A program made the translations under genes and the position numbers. From a virus, in the IMG/VR virus record IMGVR_UViG_3300012030_000004, positions 1-63,839 of that record: a stretch of 63,839 nucleotides of DNA; one strand, given 5' to 3'. A model generated the notes under the pieces. The model had not been told where the DNA came from. It saw only the letters and a list, made by a program, of their open reading frames with translations, and did not search any database. Shown here piece after piece: positions 7,796-17,858 of the stretch. Each line of letters begins with the position of its first letter. Positions within the stretch are counted from its first letter, which is position 1.

Positions 7796-8499
7796 TGATG
7801 GACTCTGATGACAGAGATCTGATTGTTCTTTTAGCCAGTAGCTCTGCCAGCCTTGCCGTGGCCCCGGGCAACAAGGATAATTGGGTGGAGCGTGCTGGTC
7901 CTGGAGGTCAGGGCGGCGAGCTCCCCCGCTATGTCCGAAAGATCGCCAGAGGGATAATGAAGTCAGGGAAGAGCAAGTCTCAGGCTATTGCTATTGCTAT
8001 TAGCCGTATCAAGAGATGGGCCCGGGGCGGCGAGGATGTCAAGGCGGACACACGAATCAAGGCCGCAAAGGCGTTGGCAGAGTGGACCGCTCTAAAGGCC
8101 AAGAACAAGAGAAATCAGATCGTTAAAGCCTCAAACTCCGAGGGAGAGTATTTCATGCTCTCATACTCTGGTGAGTTTAATACTGACCTTGTTCGCAGAG
8201 CCTGGAATAAGTTCCAGTCTGATCTCAGCAAGAAAACCTTTTCTGGGGACACCCCTGAAGAGGACATTCCTGTTTTCTGGATTGTCGAGCTATGGACCTC
8301 TCATATCATTGTTGAAAAGTCTACTTATGGCGAATATGATCAGTCTGAGCACTTCAAGATCCCTTATACAGTAGAGGGTTCTCAGGTCAACTTCGGGGTT
8401 CCAGAACCAGTGAAGTCTGCCTATGTCCCCGTTGAGTCAGACTTGACCTCGAATGAGAAGATCTTACTTTCTGATTTGCTGACTTCTTCTAAGGAGTAG
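7795..8499 (+). CDS. Head-associated protein with KxxRAIAIA-type domain
   Basis: 234 residues, ATG at 7795 overlapping the previous stop. Residues about 27-105 hold NWVERAGPGGQGGELPRYVR, then GKSKSQAIAIAISRIKRWARG and KAAKALAEWTALKAK. This block (unstructured start, N-W-V-E-x-A-G, a helix with A-I-A-I-A, a basic helix and an A-x-A-x-W end) recurs in phage head and protease-associated proteins. The C-terminal half has no recognised family. Function unknown. Confidence 0.6.
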   Translation: MMDSDDRDLIVLLASSSASLAVAPGNKDNWVERAGPGGQGGELPRYVRKIARGIMKSGKSKSQAIAIAISRIKRWARGGEDVKADTRIKAAKALAEWTALKAKNKRNQIVKASNSEGEYFMLSYSGEFNTDLVRRAWNKFQSDLSKKTFSGDTPEEDIPVFWIVELWTSHIIVEKSTYGEYDQSEHFKIPYTVEGSQVNFGVPEPVKSAYVPVESDLTSNEKILLSDLLTSSKE

Positions 8500-8502
8500 C
8501 AT

Positions 8503-10362
8503 ATGAGAAGACTTTCGGATGAATTTCTCTTAGCTGGAGATGATCCTAACAGAAGCACTCTTAGTCAGGTCTTTGACGAGGAACCTGTCTCCCTAGACGT
8601 GTTTGTGCAGGATCAAAAGTTTCTTAATAACCCTCCCCTGTCGGACATCCAGTTTGAGCTTGTGCGTCATATTGAGCGTGTCTATCTTCCAGAGCTCTAC
8701 CCTGCCATGGCTGACGAATTCGGAGGCTACTGGGAGGACACCTTAGACACCCCGATGCGGAACCTTATCACCGCACAGTGGGGCAAGGGTGGCGGAAAGG
8801 ACATGACTGTTGGAGTGGCCTCTCTGAGAGTTGCCTACTTGCTGATGTGTCTGAAGTCTCCACAACAGCACTTTGGCATGACTTCCTCCAGCTCGATCCA
8901 CCTCCTCAACATTGCCGCTAACGCTCCGCAGGCCCACCGTGCTTTCTTCGTGCCTCTAACCCGAGCCGTGAAGAGAGGATGGTTTAAGGACCGAGCTGAG
9001 CCCAAGATGAACACCATCATCTATGACAAGAACATCGAGGCTATTTCGGGACACTCTGACGCTGAGGGCCAAGAGGGTTTGAACCTGATCCTCGGGGTTG
9101 CAGATGAGATCGATGCTTTCAAGGCTCGCAATGAGCTCGTAGGCGGCGGAAGGAAGGCTCGCGAGGCCTCCACTACCGCTGAGGGTATTTTGGAGATGCT
9201 TAAGACATCTGCGTCTACTCGGTTCCCTCAGACCTATAAGCGCGTGGCCATTTCCTACCCGCGCTACCTGGGATCCACGATCCAAAAGCTGACGGAAGAG
9301 GCCAAGGTCAATGTTGAGCGTTCTCCATCAACCTCGATCTATTTTGCCTCTGGTCCCTATGCCACCTGGGAAGTAAACCCTCTTCGTAAAGGCAAGCAAG
9401 AGTTTGCATCTGACTATGAAGAGGACCCAGTGGAAGCGGCGGCTAAGTATGAATGCAAGCCTGCCCGGGCCACTAACCCCTACTACCGAAACTTCTACAT
9501 CTTCAAGCAGGCTGTAGACAGGGATACGCAACCCCTTTCTGTAGGATATAAGCGACGCATGGTGGAATCCGAGGTTACCAAAGAGAAGACTTTGGGGTGG
9601 GAGCCGGTTTTCACTCTCTCTCCCGGCTTCAAGCCGATCCAGGGGGCTCGCTATGCTATGCACGGGGATCTCGCTATTTCAGGTGACCGTGCCGGAGTTG
9701 CGATGTCTCACATCTCTCACTATGAAGAGCGAGAAGAGGTTGTCGCTTCTGGAAAGGACGGAGAGCAAGTCACTCAGAAGACTTCAGTTCCTGTGATCCG
9801 CAATGACTTCACAGTGACGTTCGAGGCAGACTCCGGAGCTGAGCCTGCCCGAGAGATTCAAGTTCGGTGGGCCCGAGAGCTGGCTTTTGAGCTAGTTAAG
9901 CGTGGGTTCCCTATTGTGTCTTATACGTTTGACTCATTTCAATCAGCAGACAACATTCAGATCCTTCAACAGCACGGGATCCCTTCTGACAAGCTCAGTC
10001 CTGACCGAGACCAGAGCATTTGGCGGACCCTGAAAGATATTGCCTCCGAAGGAAGACTTCGAATGTCTTTTAATCAGTTGTTGCTCAACGAGCTTGAGGC
10101 CCTGTCTGTTTTCGGTAAGAAGGTAGACCACCCTCCTAACGGCAGTAAAGACGCCGCCGATGCTTTTGCTTGCTCCGTGGTGGGGGCCTTGGTCGCGGGG
10201 GGCGAAGAGGACCCTGACGGGACGATGGTAAACATGGGAGACACCATTTTTGAGGTCGGAGATGAGATACACTTAGCTGATGGGCTGGGTTCTCTTAGCC
10301 CGATAGGAATGGAGTCTATACTCTCTCTACCTTCTGGATTTGAGGAATACAGTAATGGCTAA
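8503..10362 (+). CDS. terL: Terminase large subunit
   Basis: 619 residues, ATG 8503. ATPase part: Walker A AQWGKGGGKDM at about 91-101 and Walker B LNLILGVADEID at about 193-204. Nuclease part: acidic residues in MHGDLAISGDRAG (Asp389), SYTFDSFQSADN (about 477) and SKDAADAFACSVV (about 555), the usual three positions of the RNase H-like cutting domain. It pumps DNA into the prohead and cuts at packaging ends. The portal gene overlaps its last codons. Confidence 0.92.
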   Translation: MRRLSDEFLLAGDDPNRSTLSQVFDEEPVSLDVFVQDQKFLNNPPLSDIQFELVRHIERVYLPELYPAMADEFGGYWEDTLDTPMRNLITAQWGKGGGKDMTVGVASLRVAYLLMCLKSPQQHFGMTSSSSIHLLNIAANAPQAHRAFFVPLTRAVKRGWFKDRAEPKMNTIIYDKNIEAISGHSDAEGQEGLNLILGVADEIDAFKARNELVGGGRKAREASTTAEGILEMLKTSASTRFPQTYKRVAISYPRYLGSTIQKLTEEAKVNVERSPSTSIYFASGPYATWEVNPLRKGKQEFASDYEEDPVEAAAKYECKPARATNPYYRNFYIFKQAVDRDTQPLSVGYKRRMVESEVTKEKTLGWEPVFTLSPGFKPIQGARYAMHGDLAISGDRAGVAMSHISHYEEREEVVASGKDGEQVTQKTSVPVIRNDFTVTFEADSGAEPAREIQVRWARELAFELVKRGFPIVSYTFDSFQSADNIQILQQHGIPSDKLSPDRDQSIWRTLKDIASEGRLRMSFNQLLLNELEALSVFGKKVDHPPNGSKDAADAFACSVVGALVAGGEEDPDGTMVNMGDTIFEVGDEIHLADGLGSLSPIGMESILSLPSGFEEYSNG

Positions 10363-11833
10363 TACCAACCGAGCTCGTGGTGGAATGAGCGAGCCTGTTA
10401 AGATTGATGAGTCTAGGTATGACATCACTTTTGGTGTTGATGCCCAGCTTCCTTTCTCTACCCCATACTCCCCTACCACGATCCGGCCCCCTAAGCTTCG
10501 GGACGATACCCTCTATGAGGTCTCTCCTCTTGACTATGACCATAATGGGCCAACTATTCGCGAGCTTGAAATCATGCGAATGCGTGATGGCCAGGCCCAG
10601 GCTCTTCACCGCCTTCTCACTCTTCCTATTCGGTCTTCGCTCAAGACCTCTTCTATCGTCCCCGCAGAGGGAGGAGAGAAAGAGGCGAAGTTCATTGAGG
10701 ATGTCTTCTATACCTCCCCATCTAACGGGGGAATGAGCGTCCCCTTCTCCCGTGTTATGGCTCAAATCCTTGAGGGGCTGTTCACCGGGTTCTCTGCTTT
10801 CGAGAAGGTCTTTTGGAAGCCCAAGCAGGGACCTCTGAAGGGTAAGATCGCCCTGAAGAAGTTGGCGTACCGCCCTTGCTCTACTGTTACGTTTGTGACG
10901 GACGACCATGGAGGTTTCGCAGGGTTCCGTCAGAGGGTTTGGAAGGGGCCACACCAGATTGACGTGTTCATTGAGCCCAAGTACGCGATGTACTACGCCG
11001 CCCAAGAGGAGCTTAGGAAGTTCTATGGAGTAAGCTTCTTCAACGCCGCCTTCTACCACTATGACAAGAAGTCCAAGCTCTACTACACAGGCCATCTTGC
11101 CGGTCAGCGTTCTGCTGTAGGAACTCGCCTTGGTACAGTGCCTCCGGGAGCTTCGAGGTCTCAGAAGGAAGAATTCTCTAGAGCTCTGGCTAATATGTCT
11201 CTCGCTCAGTATCTGGCAATCCCTGAGGGGTTCGAGGTTGAGGTTCTCAAGGAGGGTGGGAACTTTGATTACCTTGATCTAATTAACCACCACAATTCTC
11301 AGATGTCCAAGAGTGTGTTGGCTAACTTCTTTGACAAGGATCAGGGGAGTGGATCCTCTGGAGGCTCGGCAATAAGCTTTGCCGAACCCGGGGATGACAT
11401 GTTCGTTTTGATGCTCAAGGCAATTATGGACGACATTGCCGATGCCATCAACAACTTCTTGATTCCTCAGCTAATTGAGCTCAACTTTTCTAAGGGTAGA
11501 TACCCCCAGTTCACGTGGGGAACTCTTACTGACGCTCAGAAGGAGGCCATCAGTGCCACCTTTGATAAGCTCGCCACTGCTGGCCAGTCTCTTGCCATTA
11601 CCCCTGAGTTCATGCGATCTCTTGAGGAGACCATGGCAGATGAGATGGGTCTTGATGTAGACTATACTGAGGTAGAAGCCCGGGAGCAGGAAGAGCAAGC
11701 GATGGCAGAAGCTCAGTTTGCTCTTGAGCAGGGTGAAGACCCTCAAGGGGGAGACCCTGAAGCTCCCCCCATAGACCCAGAAGCTGACGCTGAAGCTCTC
11801 GCAGAACTCGAAGCTCAAGCTCTAGCCGTTTAA
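10355..11833 (+). CDS. Portal protein
   Basis: 492 residues from ATG 10355 (TGAGGA 8 nt upstream); a TTG at 10340 is a weaker alternative. Sequence features of the DUF935/SPP1-like portal group: ELEIMRMRDGQAQALHRLLT, then a long core with VLANFFDKDQGSGSSGG and a helical stem region (FVLMLKAIMDDIADAINNFL). A Glu/Ala-rich acidic tail ends the protein. Directly follows terL. Forms the dodecameric vertex ring through which DNA is packaged. Confidence 0.88.
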   Translation: MANTNRARGGMSEPVKIDESRYDITFGVDAQLPFSTPYSPTTIRPPKLRDDTLYEVSPLDYDHNGPTIRELEIMRMRDGQAQALHRLLTLPIRSSLKTSSIVPAEGGEKEAKFIEDVFYTSPSNGGMSVPFSRVMAQILEGLFTGFSAFEKVFWKPKQGPLKGKIALKKLAYRPCSTVTFVTDDHGGFAGFRQRVWKGPHQIDVFIEPKYAMYYAAQEELRKFYGVSFFNAAFYHYDKKSKLYYTGHLAGQRSAVGTRLGTVPPGASRSQKEEFSRALANMSLAQYLAIPEGFEVEVLKEGGNFDYLDLINHHNSQMSKSVLANFFDKDQGSGSSGGSAISFAEPGDDMFVLMLKAIMDDIADAINNFLIPQLIELNFSKGRYPQFTWGTLTDAQKEAISATFDKLATAGQSLAITPEFMRSLEETMADEMGLDVDYTEVEAREQEEQAMAEAQFALEQGEDPQGGDPEAPPIDPEADAEALAELEAQALAV

Positions 11834-11846
11834 GGAGAAACATCTC

Positions 11847-12239
11847 ATGGCTCTCAATTCTTCTAGTGAGCGTAAGGTAGCCACCAAGGCGGGGGCTGAT
11901 TACTTCGGCAAGCCGGTGGGGTCTGTGATCACAGCCAATGATCGAATGACGGCCAAAAACCGCAGGGCTCCCGTGACCATGGACCGCCTGCGTTCTCTGC
12001 GACGTCAGTTTGTTCAGGCGAAGCGTGTCGGAAGTAAGCCCATCATGGCGGCGGTCAACAAGCAGTTCCAGGAAGAGATCCGCATCTTTTCAGATACGGG
12101 AGGCAGGGACATCAAGGGTATTCTGGACGAGATGGACGCCAATCTCACGGATGGAATGAAAGATTCTACTGAATTGAATGATACTGATGTTGAAGACGGG
12201 AACAAGGAAGAATCCCCCGAACAAGCGCCCGAAGACTAG
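11847..12239 (+). CDS. Small head-region protein
   Basis: 130 residues, ATG 11847, AAGGAGAAAC upstream. N-terminal KAGADYFGKPVGSVITAND resembles the EGARHFGQPVGTLITADM stretch at the start of the 1770-residue protein that follows, so both probably share a short binding motif for the same partner, perhaps capsid or portal (inference). C-terminus is acidic and probably disordered. Confidence 0.6.
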   Translation: MALNSSSERKVATKAGADYFGKPVGSVITANDRMTAKNRRAPVTMDRLRSLRRQFVQAKRVGSKPIMAAVNKQFQEEIRIFSDTGGRDIKGILDEMDANLTDGMKDSTELNDTDVEDGNKEESPEQAPED

Positions 12240-12253
12240 GCAATTTCCCTCAG

Positions 12254-12264
12254 GGACGATAGTA
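12254..12264 (+). promoter_or_regulatory. GGACGATAGTA element upstream of giant head protein
   Basis: Exact copy of the dispersed element in the 60-bp gap before the GTG at 12299. The gene has its own ribosome site (TAGGGAG), so here the proposed transcript would carry a leader of about 30 nt. Confidence 0.6.
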
Positions 12265-12298
12265 TCCACATCAGTAGAATCTTTTAGGGAGCCCTTCC

Positions 12299-15200
12299 GT
12301 GTCAGCACCTCTTGATGATCCCCAAGAGCTCGATGAGCTCGTTGCCTTAGCCGCCCGCAGGCTGAGGAACTTGGGCGGTAGCAAGAGTCGGGGAGGCCGC
12401 TATGTTCGAACTCCCGAGGGGGCCCGACACTTCGGCCAGCCTGTAGGTACTCTCATCACCGCTGACATGGAAGCGGCGGCTGAGAGGCGTTCCGGTACCA
12501 AGGCCCCAAAGAATGCTCTGTCTTACGCGAAGCCCAAGCCTCAGACATCGGCACCCGGCTCTCGTCCTTTTGCAATGGGGGATCCCAAGAAGGATGGGCC
12601 TCATGTAGTCCAGCCTGTAAACAATCAGCCCGGCAACTCTTCGAAGTCTCAGAGCGTGGCTTCCAAGAAGGCGTCCACTCCTAGAGATGTTAATGCAGAC
12701 AAGCCGAAGTTCGATGTTCCCACCAGGCTTAAGGAAACGCCATCTCTCCAGGGAGACAAGAAGTTTCGAGTAGGTAAGAAGGCTTACGATGCTCCAGAGG
12801 GTTCTCGCCTTATCAAGACCAAGGATGGTAAACTGGCTTATGTCATTGACCCCTCTGGTCGTCCCCACCTCTTCAATGAGCGTGGTGAGGTAGAGCTCTC
12901 CCTGGAAAATGAGAACCGTATTGCTCGACTGTTCACTGAAGACTTCTCTGAGGACGAAAAGTACTCTGTTGAGGAGTTTGAGGAAGGAGGCACTAACCTA
13001 GGTCAGGTTGGTGACTCTGTCCCCGGCCGGGATTGGCTAAAGAATACTGACCCCGGTTCTGTCATTTCTTTTGGCGAGGGGGAAAAGGTCCGCTGGAAGA
13101 AGGGCTCTGATGGAAACTGGCGTCGTGAGGAGGATGGAGACTCTGGCCCGCATTTTGAGTCTGAGGTTATGCCCTTTGACGAGAATACGAAGATCGAAGA
13201 AGTTCCCGAAGTCAGGTCCGACCAGGCCTTCGACCCAGCCATTGATGAAGTTGATGATACTGACCTTGATGAGCTGAACGCGGAAATAGAAGAGTCCATG
13301 GAGCGACTATCTCCTGAGGACCAAGATCTTGTTCGAGCCATGACATTCCAGATGCGCAGTATGGTCGCGGGTCGTTCCCTGGGATCTCCCGAGGGTGGGG
13401 ACCGATCTGAAAGCGAAGACACGCGACAGCCCTCTGTCGGGGGGCCAGTAGATCGAGAGACTCTCAGTTCATCTAAGCCGGGCACTACAGTGTCTGAGGA
13501 AGACCCTGTCGAGAACCGAAAGATTCGTTGGACGAAGAACGAGGATGGCAAGTGGTACACCCGAGGGTCTGACGAGGGGGTTGAGGATGACTACTTCGAT
13601 GAGTCCTCCTCTGCAACCTTTACGTCGGTCCCCGATTCCTCCCCCGAGGGTCAGTCAGATTCTCGGCCTGCTTCCGAGAGCTCCTCTTCTGCTGGGAAAG
13701 ACTCCACAGAATTCGTGCCTGGTGATTCAGAAGCCGGTACTACGGTCACTGTCCCGGAGGGGGATTCTGGCCGCGTCTTCGTGAAGGTAGGGGATAACCA
13801 GTGGGTCTCCCCCTCCCCCGATGGGTCCAATGTTGACAGCTTCACTGATGACGACATGAAGGATAGGGACGTAACTGTCCTGCCTTCCTCTGACAGGCGC
13901 GCCGCCTCCGGGAGGCGCATGGCAGAACGCCGTAGTCGTGAGGCTTCCCCTCTTCCCTCAGCTGAGTCGGTTGAAGCTAACCAGCGCGCCCGCCGCGAGG
14001 CTTCCGAAGAAGCTAGCCGTCGAGGTCGCGAGCTTATGAAGGCTGACGAGAGGCGCAGGGCTGATGAGGCTAGAAAGAACCCAGCTGAGGTCTCTGATTT
14101 GGATGGGGCTGGGGCCGGAGAATCCGTGACTGTGGTTGACCCTGACGGTTCTGTCAAGAGTTGGAAAAAGTCCGAGCAGACGGGCAATTGGCACGACTGG
14201 GACCGAGACAAGATCAGTCCTTTCTCCGAGGCGTTGAACGGCACGTCAGACAGAGAGAAGAGGGGCCTTTCTTCAGAAGAGCTTCTTGAGGAAAGTGAGG
14301 CTGTCTCCAAGCCCGCTTCCCGTCGAGGTCGGGGTACTTCGGAGGGAGAGAGTGCTCGCCCAACTCCCCAGCCTGACCCCAACAACCCCAATGATCTTTC
14401 CAACGCCGAAGAGGGCGATGTTGCCTATGCTCAGGATGAAGATGGCAACGACCGAGAGTTCTTGAAGTCTCCTAATGGATCTTGGATGTCTGCTCCTGAG
14501 GGTAAGGACACCTTTGAAGAGTGGTCTGATGATGAGTTGAGAGAGCTCGGTGGGGAGCTCGATCCTACTCGCACTTCTGTAGACTTCCCCAACGCTTACG
14601 GATCTCACACCAATCAGGTCCAGCCTAATGAGGAGGCCGCTCCTACTAGCCCTGAAGGTGCTGAGTCTTCTCCCCGCCCTCGGAGGAGGAGAGGGCGTAG
14701 AAAGTCCGTCCCTGGATTTGATGAAATAGATACGGGGGATTCAGGGGCTAATGACGAGCTCTTCGACCCTGACGCTGAGCCTCAGGATCTTCCTGAAGGA
14801 GAAGATGTCATCCCCAAGGCCAATGAGTTTGAAGAGGTTGACCAGCCGGGAGATGAGGCTCGTAAGCGCCCTGGAGGCAAGATGCCCCAGCGCAAGCCTT
14901 CGCCAGATCTTCCTGATACCGACACTCTCGGGAACCCTGATGGCTTCTCTCCCACTCCAGTGGGTGCCGAAAATCAGGAGTGGTCACTTCAGCCTAAGGA
15001 CACCATTACCCGTGAATGGTTCCGTAACGCCCCTGCCGGTTCTCAGATCACTGCCCCCGATCCGACCTCTGCACGCGGAGAGTCCATCTGGGAGAAGGAT
15101 CTCAACGGAGAGTGGAACCGAGTTGTCGGTCGTGCCGGTCACTTCAGTCCGCGCTCAACTGGTGGGGCCGGTAACGAGGGCCCGGGTCACAACTTCAACA

Positions 15201-17611
15201 TTTTCGAGCCCGATGGGTCCCTTTCTGAGGAGTTCGGGGATTACAAGGTTGGTAAGTCGGGAGACGATTCTTATCGACCAGAGTTTATTCCAAATCGGTA
15301 TAACAGGATCATTGCTCGTGAAGCTGACCTCGATGCCATGTTGGAGAATGACGGCAATGTAGTTGTTGTTCACGACCCCTCGAACAGCATTCGAGTCAAT
15401 AACGTCACGAAGAACCTCACTGTTGTGTCGAAAGACGGCAAGTGGTTTGGAGTTACTTCGGACGGTCTTGAGTTCATTGGAACCACCCAAGAAGTCGGAT
15501 TTGATAAGGGTCACCTTTTTAAGGCCCCCGGAGACGACTACACCGATGTCATTCCTCCGGATCTCAAGAACTTCAGGCACCCTGGAATGTCTCCAACTTC
15601 CGTTTATCACGGGCGGGACATTGAAGTAGGAGAGTTCCCCACGGGGGCTATTGTCTATAGAGTTCGAACCGATAAGGAATCTAACACCACCGGAGAAAAG
15701 CTTTACGCTTACCGACAGATCGGTCCCGGTCAGTGGGTGGGAAATGAGTTTGGTGAGGGATCTATATACTCTACTGAGCGCCTGAACACTACTCTCGGAG
15801 GGGAGTTCTTTGTGGATGACTCTCCAAGGATCTTGGAGAGGTACAACGCAAGATTGGATGAGTACGGTCGTCCTCTATACCACCACCTGGACGATCCTGA
15901 CATCTCTCCACAGTTCCACCCCGAGGCTGACCTCCCTGAGGCTCTCGACTACAGTGCTGGTGAGACCATTGCTCGGTTCTCGCACATCCTTGAGCACCCT
16001 GAAGGTACTGTACTTCGAGTACGGGGTACCAGTGTTACCCCTGATGTGTATATCCGTCGTGAGTCTGACGGGTGGCATGAGATGAATGGTCCTGATTCTG
16101 TATCTCCTCGTGTTTCTTCTCTCGGTGAGTACACAGATGCGTTCTCGGACCCGAACCGGGGGATTTCCTTCGTTTCCTTCGGGGGTTCGTATGATGACTC
16201 GTTCCAGGGGGTTGACCTCTATCCTGGAGGTCCTTCGGTTTCAGCTGGGGACGTTAGATCTGTCATCGACGCCTTAGACAGCTACAGTGGCCCTCACGTG
16301 GCCTCCGCCTTGCGCCCCCTTGAGGGGTCCGGTAATCCGATTCTTGATGCAGATACACTGGCGGTTCTCCAGTCGAGGGCCGCTAGAGCTTTCCCCAACA
16401 ATGACCGAAAGCGTCAGCTTTCCAACTACCTTCGTCAGCAGTTGGGCGAAACCCCACAAGATATTCAAACTCGGGACTCTTCTGTCCCCCGAATTGCTTT
16501 CGGGGACCCGCAAGGAAGAAGAGTATCCGGTAGCAATGGACTGAACGGAATGCAGGTTTCGGCTGAGGAGCTTGACGAGGCTATCACTATCTTGGAAGAG
16601 ACTCGCCTTTCCACAGCTAAGCGTGCCTTGATGGAGGCTGACAGTCCCCTGAGCTCTCTAGATCCCAACAAGGTGCTAGAGTATAGGAATGGGGGGCCCA
16701 TCTCGGTTCCCGAGGGAGAGAAGCCTTCTGAGTACAAGAAGCGTAAGTTCGTGGACTACTTGAAGGCGACCAGAGCATCTTTCGAAGATATGGAAGAGCC
16801 TACTCCGACTCCTGAGCCTACTCCAACCCCTGAGTCCGCTCCGACTCCTGAGCCTACTCCAACCCCTGAGTCCGCTCCGACTCCTGAGACCACTCCCGCT
16901 CCTGAGGTAACGGAGGACCGAAGCCCCGGACCCTCTTCTGTTTCTCCTGAGAGGCAGGCATTGAATTCTGCTGTTGCTTCCGCCCTCAATGCCAGAGAAC
17001 TGAGGGATGCTCTTTCAGCCAGGTTCCCTGGGGTGGAGATCAAGGGCCTTGACTCTCAGAGGTCTGACGTCTTCCCTGACTTCAAGGCTAAGGCAGTTCA
17101 CTTCGCTGAACAGTCGAGCGATTTCGAGTTCGGAGACCTTCGAAGCATCTCCCTTTCAGTTCACAGTTCTGGGAAGAAGTCCCACGCTGGGGGGTGGGTG
17201 CAGTTCAGCTACTATGGGAGAGGGAACAAGATTACGCTCAACGCGGGGGCCCACTTCACCCAGTATGATTTTGACGGAATGTTAAATGATGGCGATTTCC
17301 GAGCACCCAGAGGGGCAGATGTTCATCAGTACACAGCCACCCACGAAATGGGTCACCTCCTGCACACAAACTTTGGTCCCGAGGAGGCTAATGCCCTCAG
17401 CGCACGGGTCCAGGCTGTCCTCAGAGAAGACAACAGTGTGGTCAATGGGGATGTAACCCGTGAAGGTCTGATTTCTAAATATGCCGCTTCTAACGTTTAT
17501 GAGATGGTGGCGGAAGCTTTTGCCATGACCCGTCTTTATCCGGACATAGCGTCTAGAATTGAGAAGAGAATCCATGATTTGCTCATGGAAATGTATGAGA
17601 GGAATTCGTAG
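12299..17611 (+). CDS. Giant multi-repeat head-region protein with C-terminal HExxH metalloprotease-like domain
   Basis: 1770 residues, GTG 12299. N-terminus has EGARHFGQPVGTLITADM, shared with the preceding small protein. Residues about 240-1330 hold roughly nine degenerate beta repeats, each with a pattern like G-x-x-V...W-x-K...D-G-x-W (examples IRWTKNEDGKWY, SIWEKDLNGEWNR, YAYRQIGPGQWVG), separated by charged low-complexity linkers. A Pro-Thr-Glu linker (about 1500-1535) leads to a C-terminal domain with ATHEMGHLLHT (HExxH, His1682/Glu1683/His1686) and a downstream VYEMVAEAFAMTRL that may supply the third zinc ligand. Lying between portal and scaffold genes, it is probably a minor capsid or internal protein; the zincin-like domain could process head proteins or act in the host after ejection (both inference). 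Confidence 0.7.
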   Translation: MSAPLDDPQELDELVALAARRLRNLGGSKSRGGRYVRTPEGARHFGQPVGTLITADMEAAAERRSGTKAPKNALSYAKPKPQTSAPGSRPFAMGDPKKDGPHVVQPVNNQPGNSSKSQSVASKKASTPRDVNADKPKFDVPTRLKETPSLQGDKKFRVGKKAYDAPEGSRLIKTKDGKLAYVIDPSGRPHLFNERGEVELSLENENRIARLFTEDFSEDEKYSVEEFEEGGTNLGQVGDSVPGRDWLKNTDPGSVISFGEGEKVRWKKGSDGNWRREEDGDSGPHFESEVMPFDENTKIEEVPEVRSDQAFDPAIDEVDDTDLDELNAEIEESMERLSPEDQDLVRAMTFQMRSMVAGRSLGSPEGGDRSESEDTRQPSVGGPVDRETLSSSKPGTTVSEEDPVENRKIRWTKNEDGKWYTRGSDEGVEDDYFDESSSATFTSVPDSSPEGQSDSRPASESSSSAGKDSTEFVPGDSEAGTTVTVPEGDSGRVFVKVGDNQWVSPSPDGSNVDSFTDDDMKDRDVTVLPSSDRRAASGRRMAERRSREASPLPSAESVEANQRARREASEEASRRGRELMKADERRRADEARKNPAEVSDLDGAGAGESVTVVDPDGSVKSWKKSEQTGNWHDWDRDKISPFSEALNGTSDREKRGLSSEELLEESEAVSKPASRRGRGTSEGESARPTPQPDPNNPNDLSNAEEGDVAYAQDEDGNDREFLKSPNGSWMSAPEGKDTFEEWSDDELRELGGELDPTRTSVDFPNAYGSHTNQVQPNEEAAPTSPEGAESSPRPRRRRGRRKSVPGFDEIDTGDSGANDELFDPDAEPQDLPEGEDVIPKANEFEEVDQPGDEARKRPGGKMPQRKPSPDLPDTDTLGNPDGFSPTPVGAENQEWSLQPKDTITREWFRNAPAGSQITAPDPTSARGESIWEKDLNGEWNRVVGRAGHFSPRSTGGAGNEGPGHNFNIFEPDGSLSEEFGDYKVGKSGDDSYRPEFIPNRYNRIIAREADLDAMLENDGNVVVVHDPSNSIRVNNVTKNLTVVSKDGKWFGVTSDGLEFIGTTQEVGFDKGHLFKAPGDDYTDVIPPDLKNFRHPGMSPTSVYHGRDIEVGEFPTGAIVYRVRTDKESNTTGEKLYAYRQIGPGQWVGNEFGEGSIYSTERLNTTLGGEFFVDDSPRILERYNARLDEYGRPLYHHLDDPDISPQFHPEADLPEALDYSAGETIARFSHILEHPEGTVLRVRGTSVTPDVYIRRESDGWHEMNGPDSVSPRVSSLGEYTDAFSDPNRGISFVSFGGSYDDSFQGVDLYPGGPSVSAGDVRSVIDALDSYSGPHVASALRPLEGSGNPILDADTLAVLQSRAARAFPNNDRKRQLSNYLRQQLGETPQDIQTRDSSVPRIAFGDPQGRRVSGSNGLNGMQVSAEELDEAITILEETRLSTAKRALMEADSPLSSLDPNKVLEYRNGGPISVPEGEKPSEYKKRKFVDYLKATRASFEDMEEPTPTPEPTPTPESAPTPEPTPTPESAPTPETTPAPEVTEDRSPGPSSVSPERQALNSAVASALNARELRDALSARFPGVEIKGLDSQRSDVFPDFKAKAVHFAEQSSDFEFGDLRSISLSVHSSGKKSHAGGWVQFSYYGRGNKITLNAGAHFTQYDFDGMLNDGDFRAPRGADVHQYTATHEMGHLLHTNFGPEEANALSARVQAVLREDNSVVNGDVTREGLISKYAASNVYEMVAEAFAMTRLYPDIASRIEKRIHDLLMEMYERNS
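16796..16902 (+). repeat. Pro-Thr-Glu coding tandem repeat (36-bp unit)
   Basis: Near-identical 36-bp units encode alternating Pro-Thr-Pro-Glu and Ser-Ala-Pro-Thr residues. They form the flexible linker ahead of the HExxH domain of the giant protein. Confidence 0.8.
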
Positions 17612-17833
17612 ATGTTTAACCCACACTATTTAATGACTAGAGAAGACATTGAAGAACTAGTTGATGAGACCGTAGAGGAAGGTTTTATTTCTTTAGGGCC
17701 CTGGCCGAAAGAATTGATGGAAAAGTTGGCTTCTCTTCTCAATGAAGACATTACCCGGGACGAAGTTTTGTCTTATGCCGATCAAGTTTTAGTGGGTAAG
17801 CCTCTCTCCTCTTTGCCCAGCCCTTTGCTCTAA
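17612..17833 (+). CDS. Small helical protein, unknown function
   Basis: 73 residues, ATG 17612 immediately after the giant gene's stop; an in-frame ATG at 17633 is also possible. Acidic helices (REDIEELVDETVEEGF, ELMEKLASLLNEDITRDEV). No family recognised. It sits between a structural gene and a late-element site, and its stop is followed within 10 bp by that element. Confidence 0.6.
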   Translation: MFNPHYLMTREDIEELVDETVEEGFISLGPWPKELMEKLASLLNEDITRDEVLSYADQVLVGKPLSSLPSPLL

Positions 17834-17842
17834 AGGCTTTCT

Positions 17843-17853
17843 GGCCGATAGTA
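17843..17853 (+). promoter_or_regulatory. GGCCGATAGTA element at start of scaffold/protease gene
   Basis: Exact copy of the dispersed element, containing GCCGATAG, one base from the FliA-type -10 consensus GCCGATAA. The ATG at 17859 follows its GATAG core after 7 nt and has no ribosome site, which fits a promoter giving a leaderless mRNA. Confidence 0.65.
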
Positions 17854-17858
17854 GACCC

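Noticed and set aside
10316-11095. 259-codon minus-strand frame opposite the portal gene
   Set aside because: Shadow of the portal gene; no ribosome site and no family.
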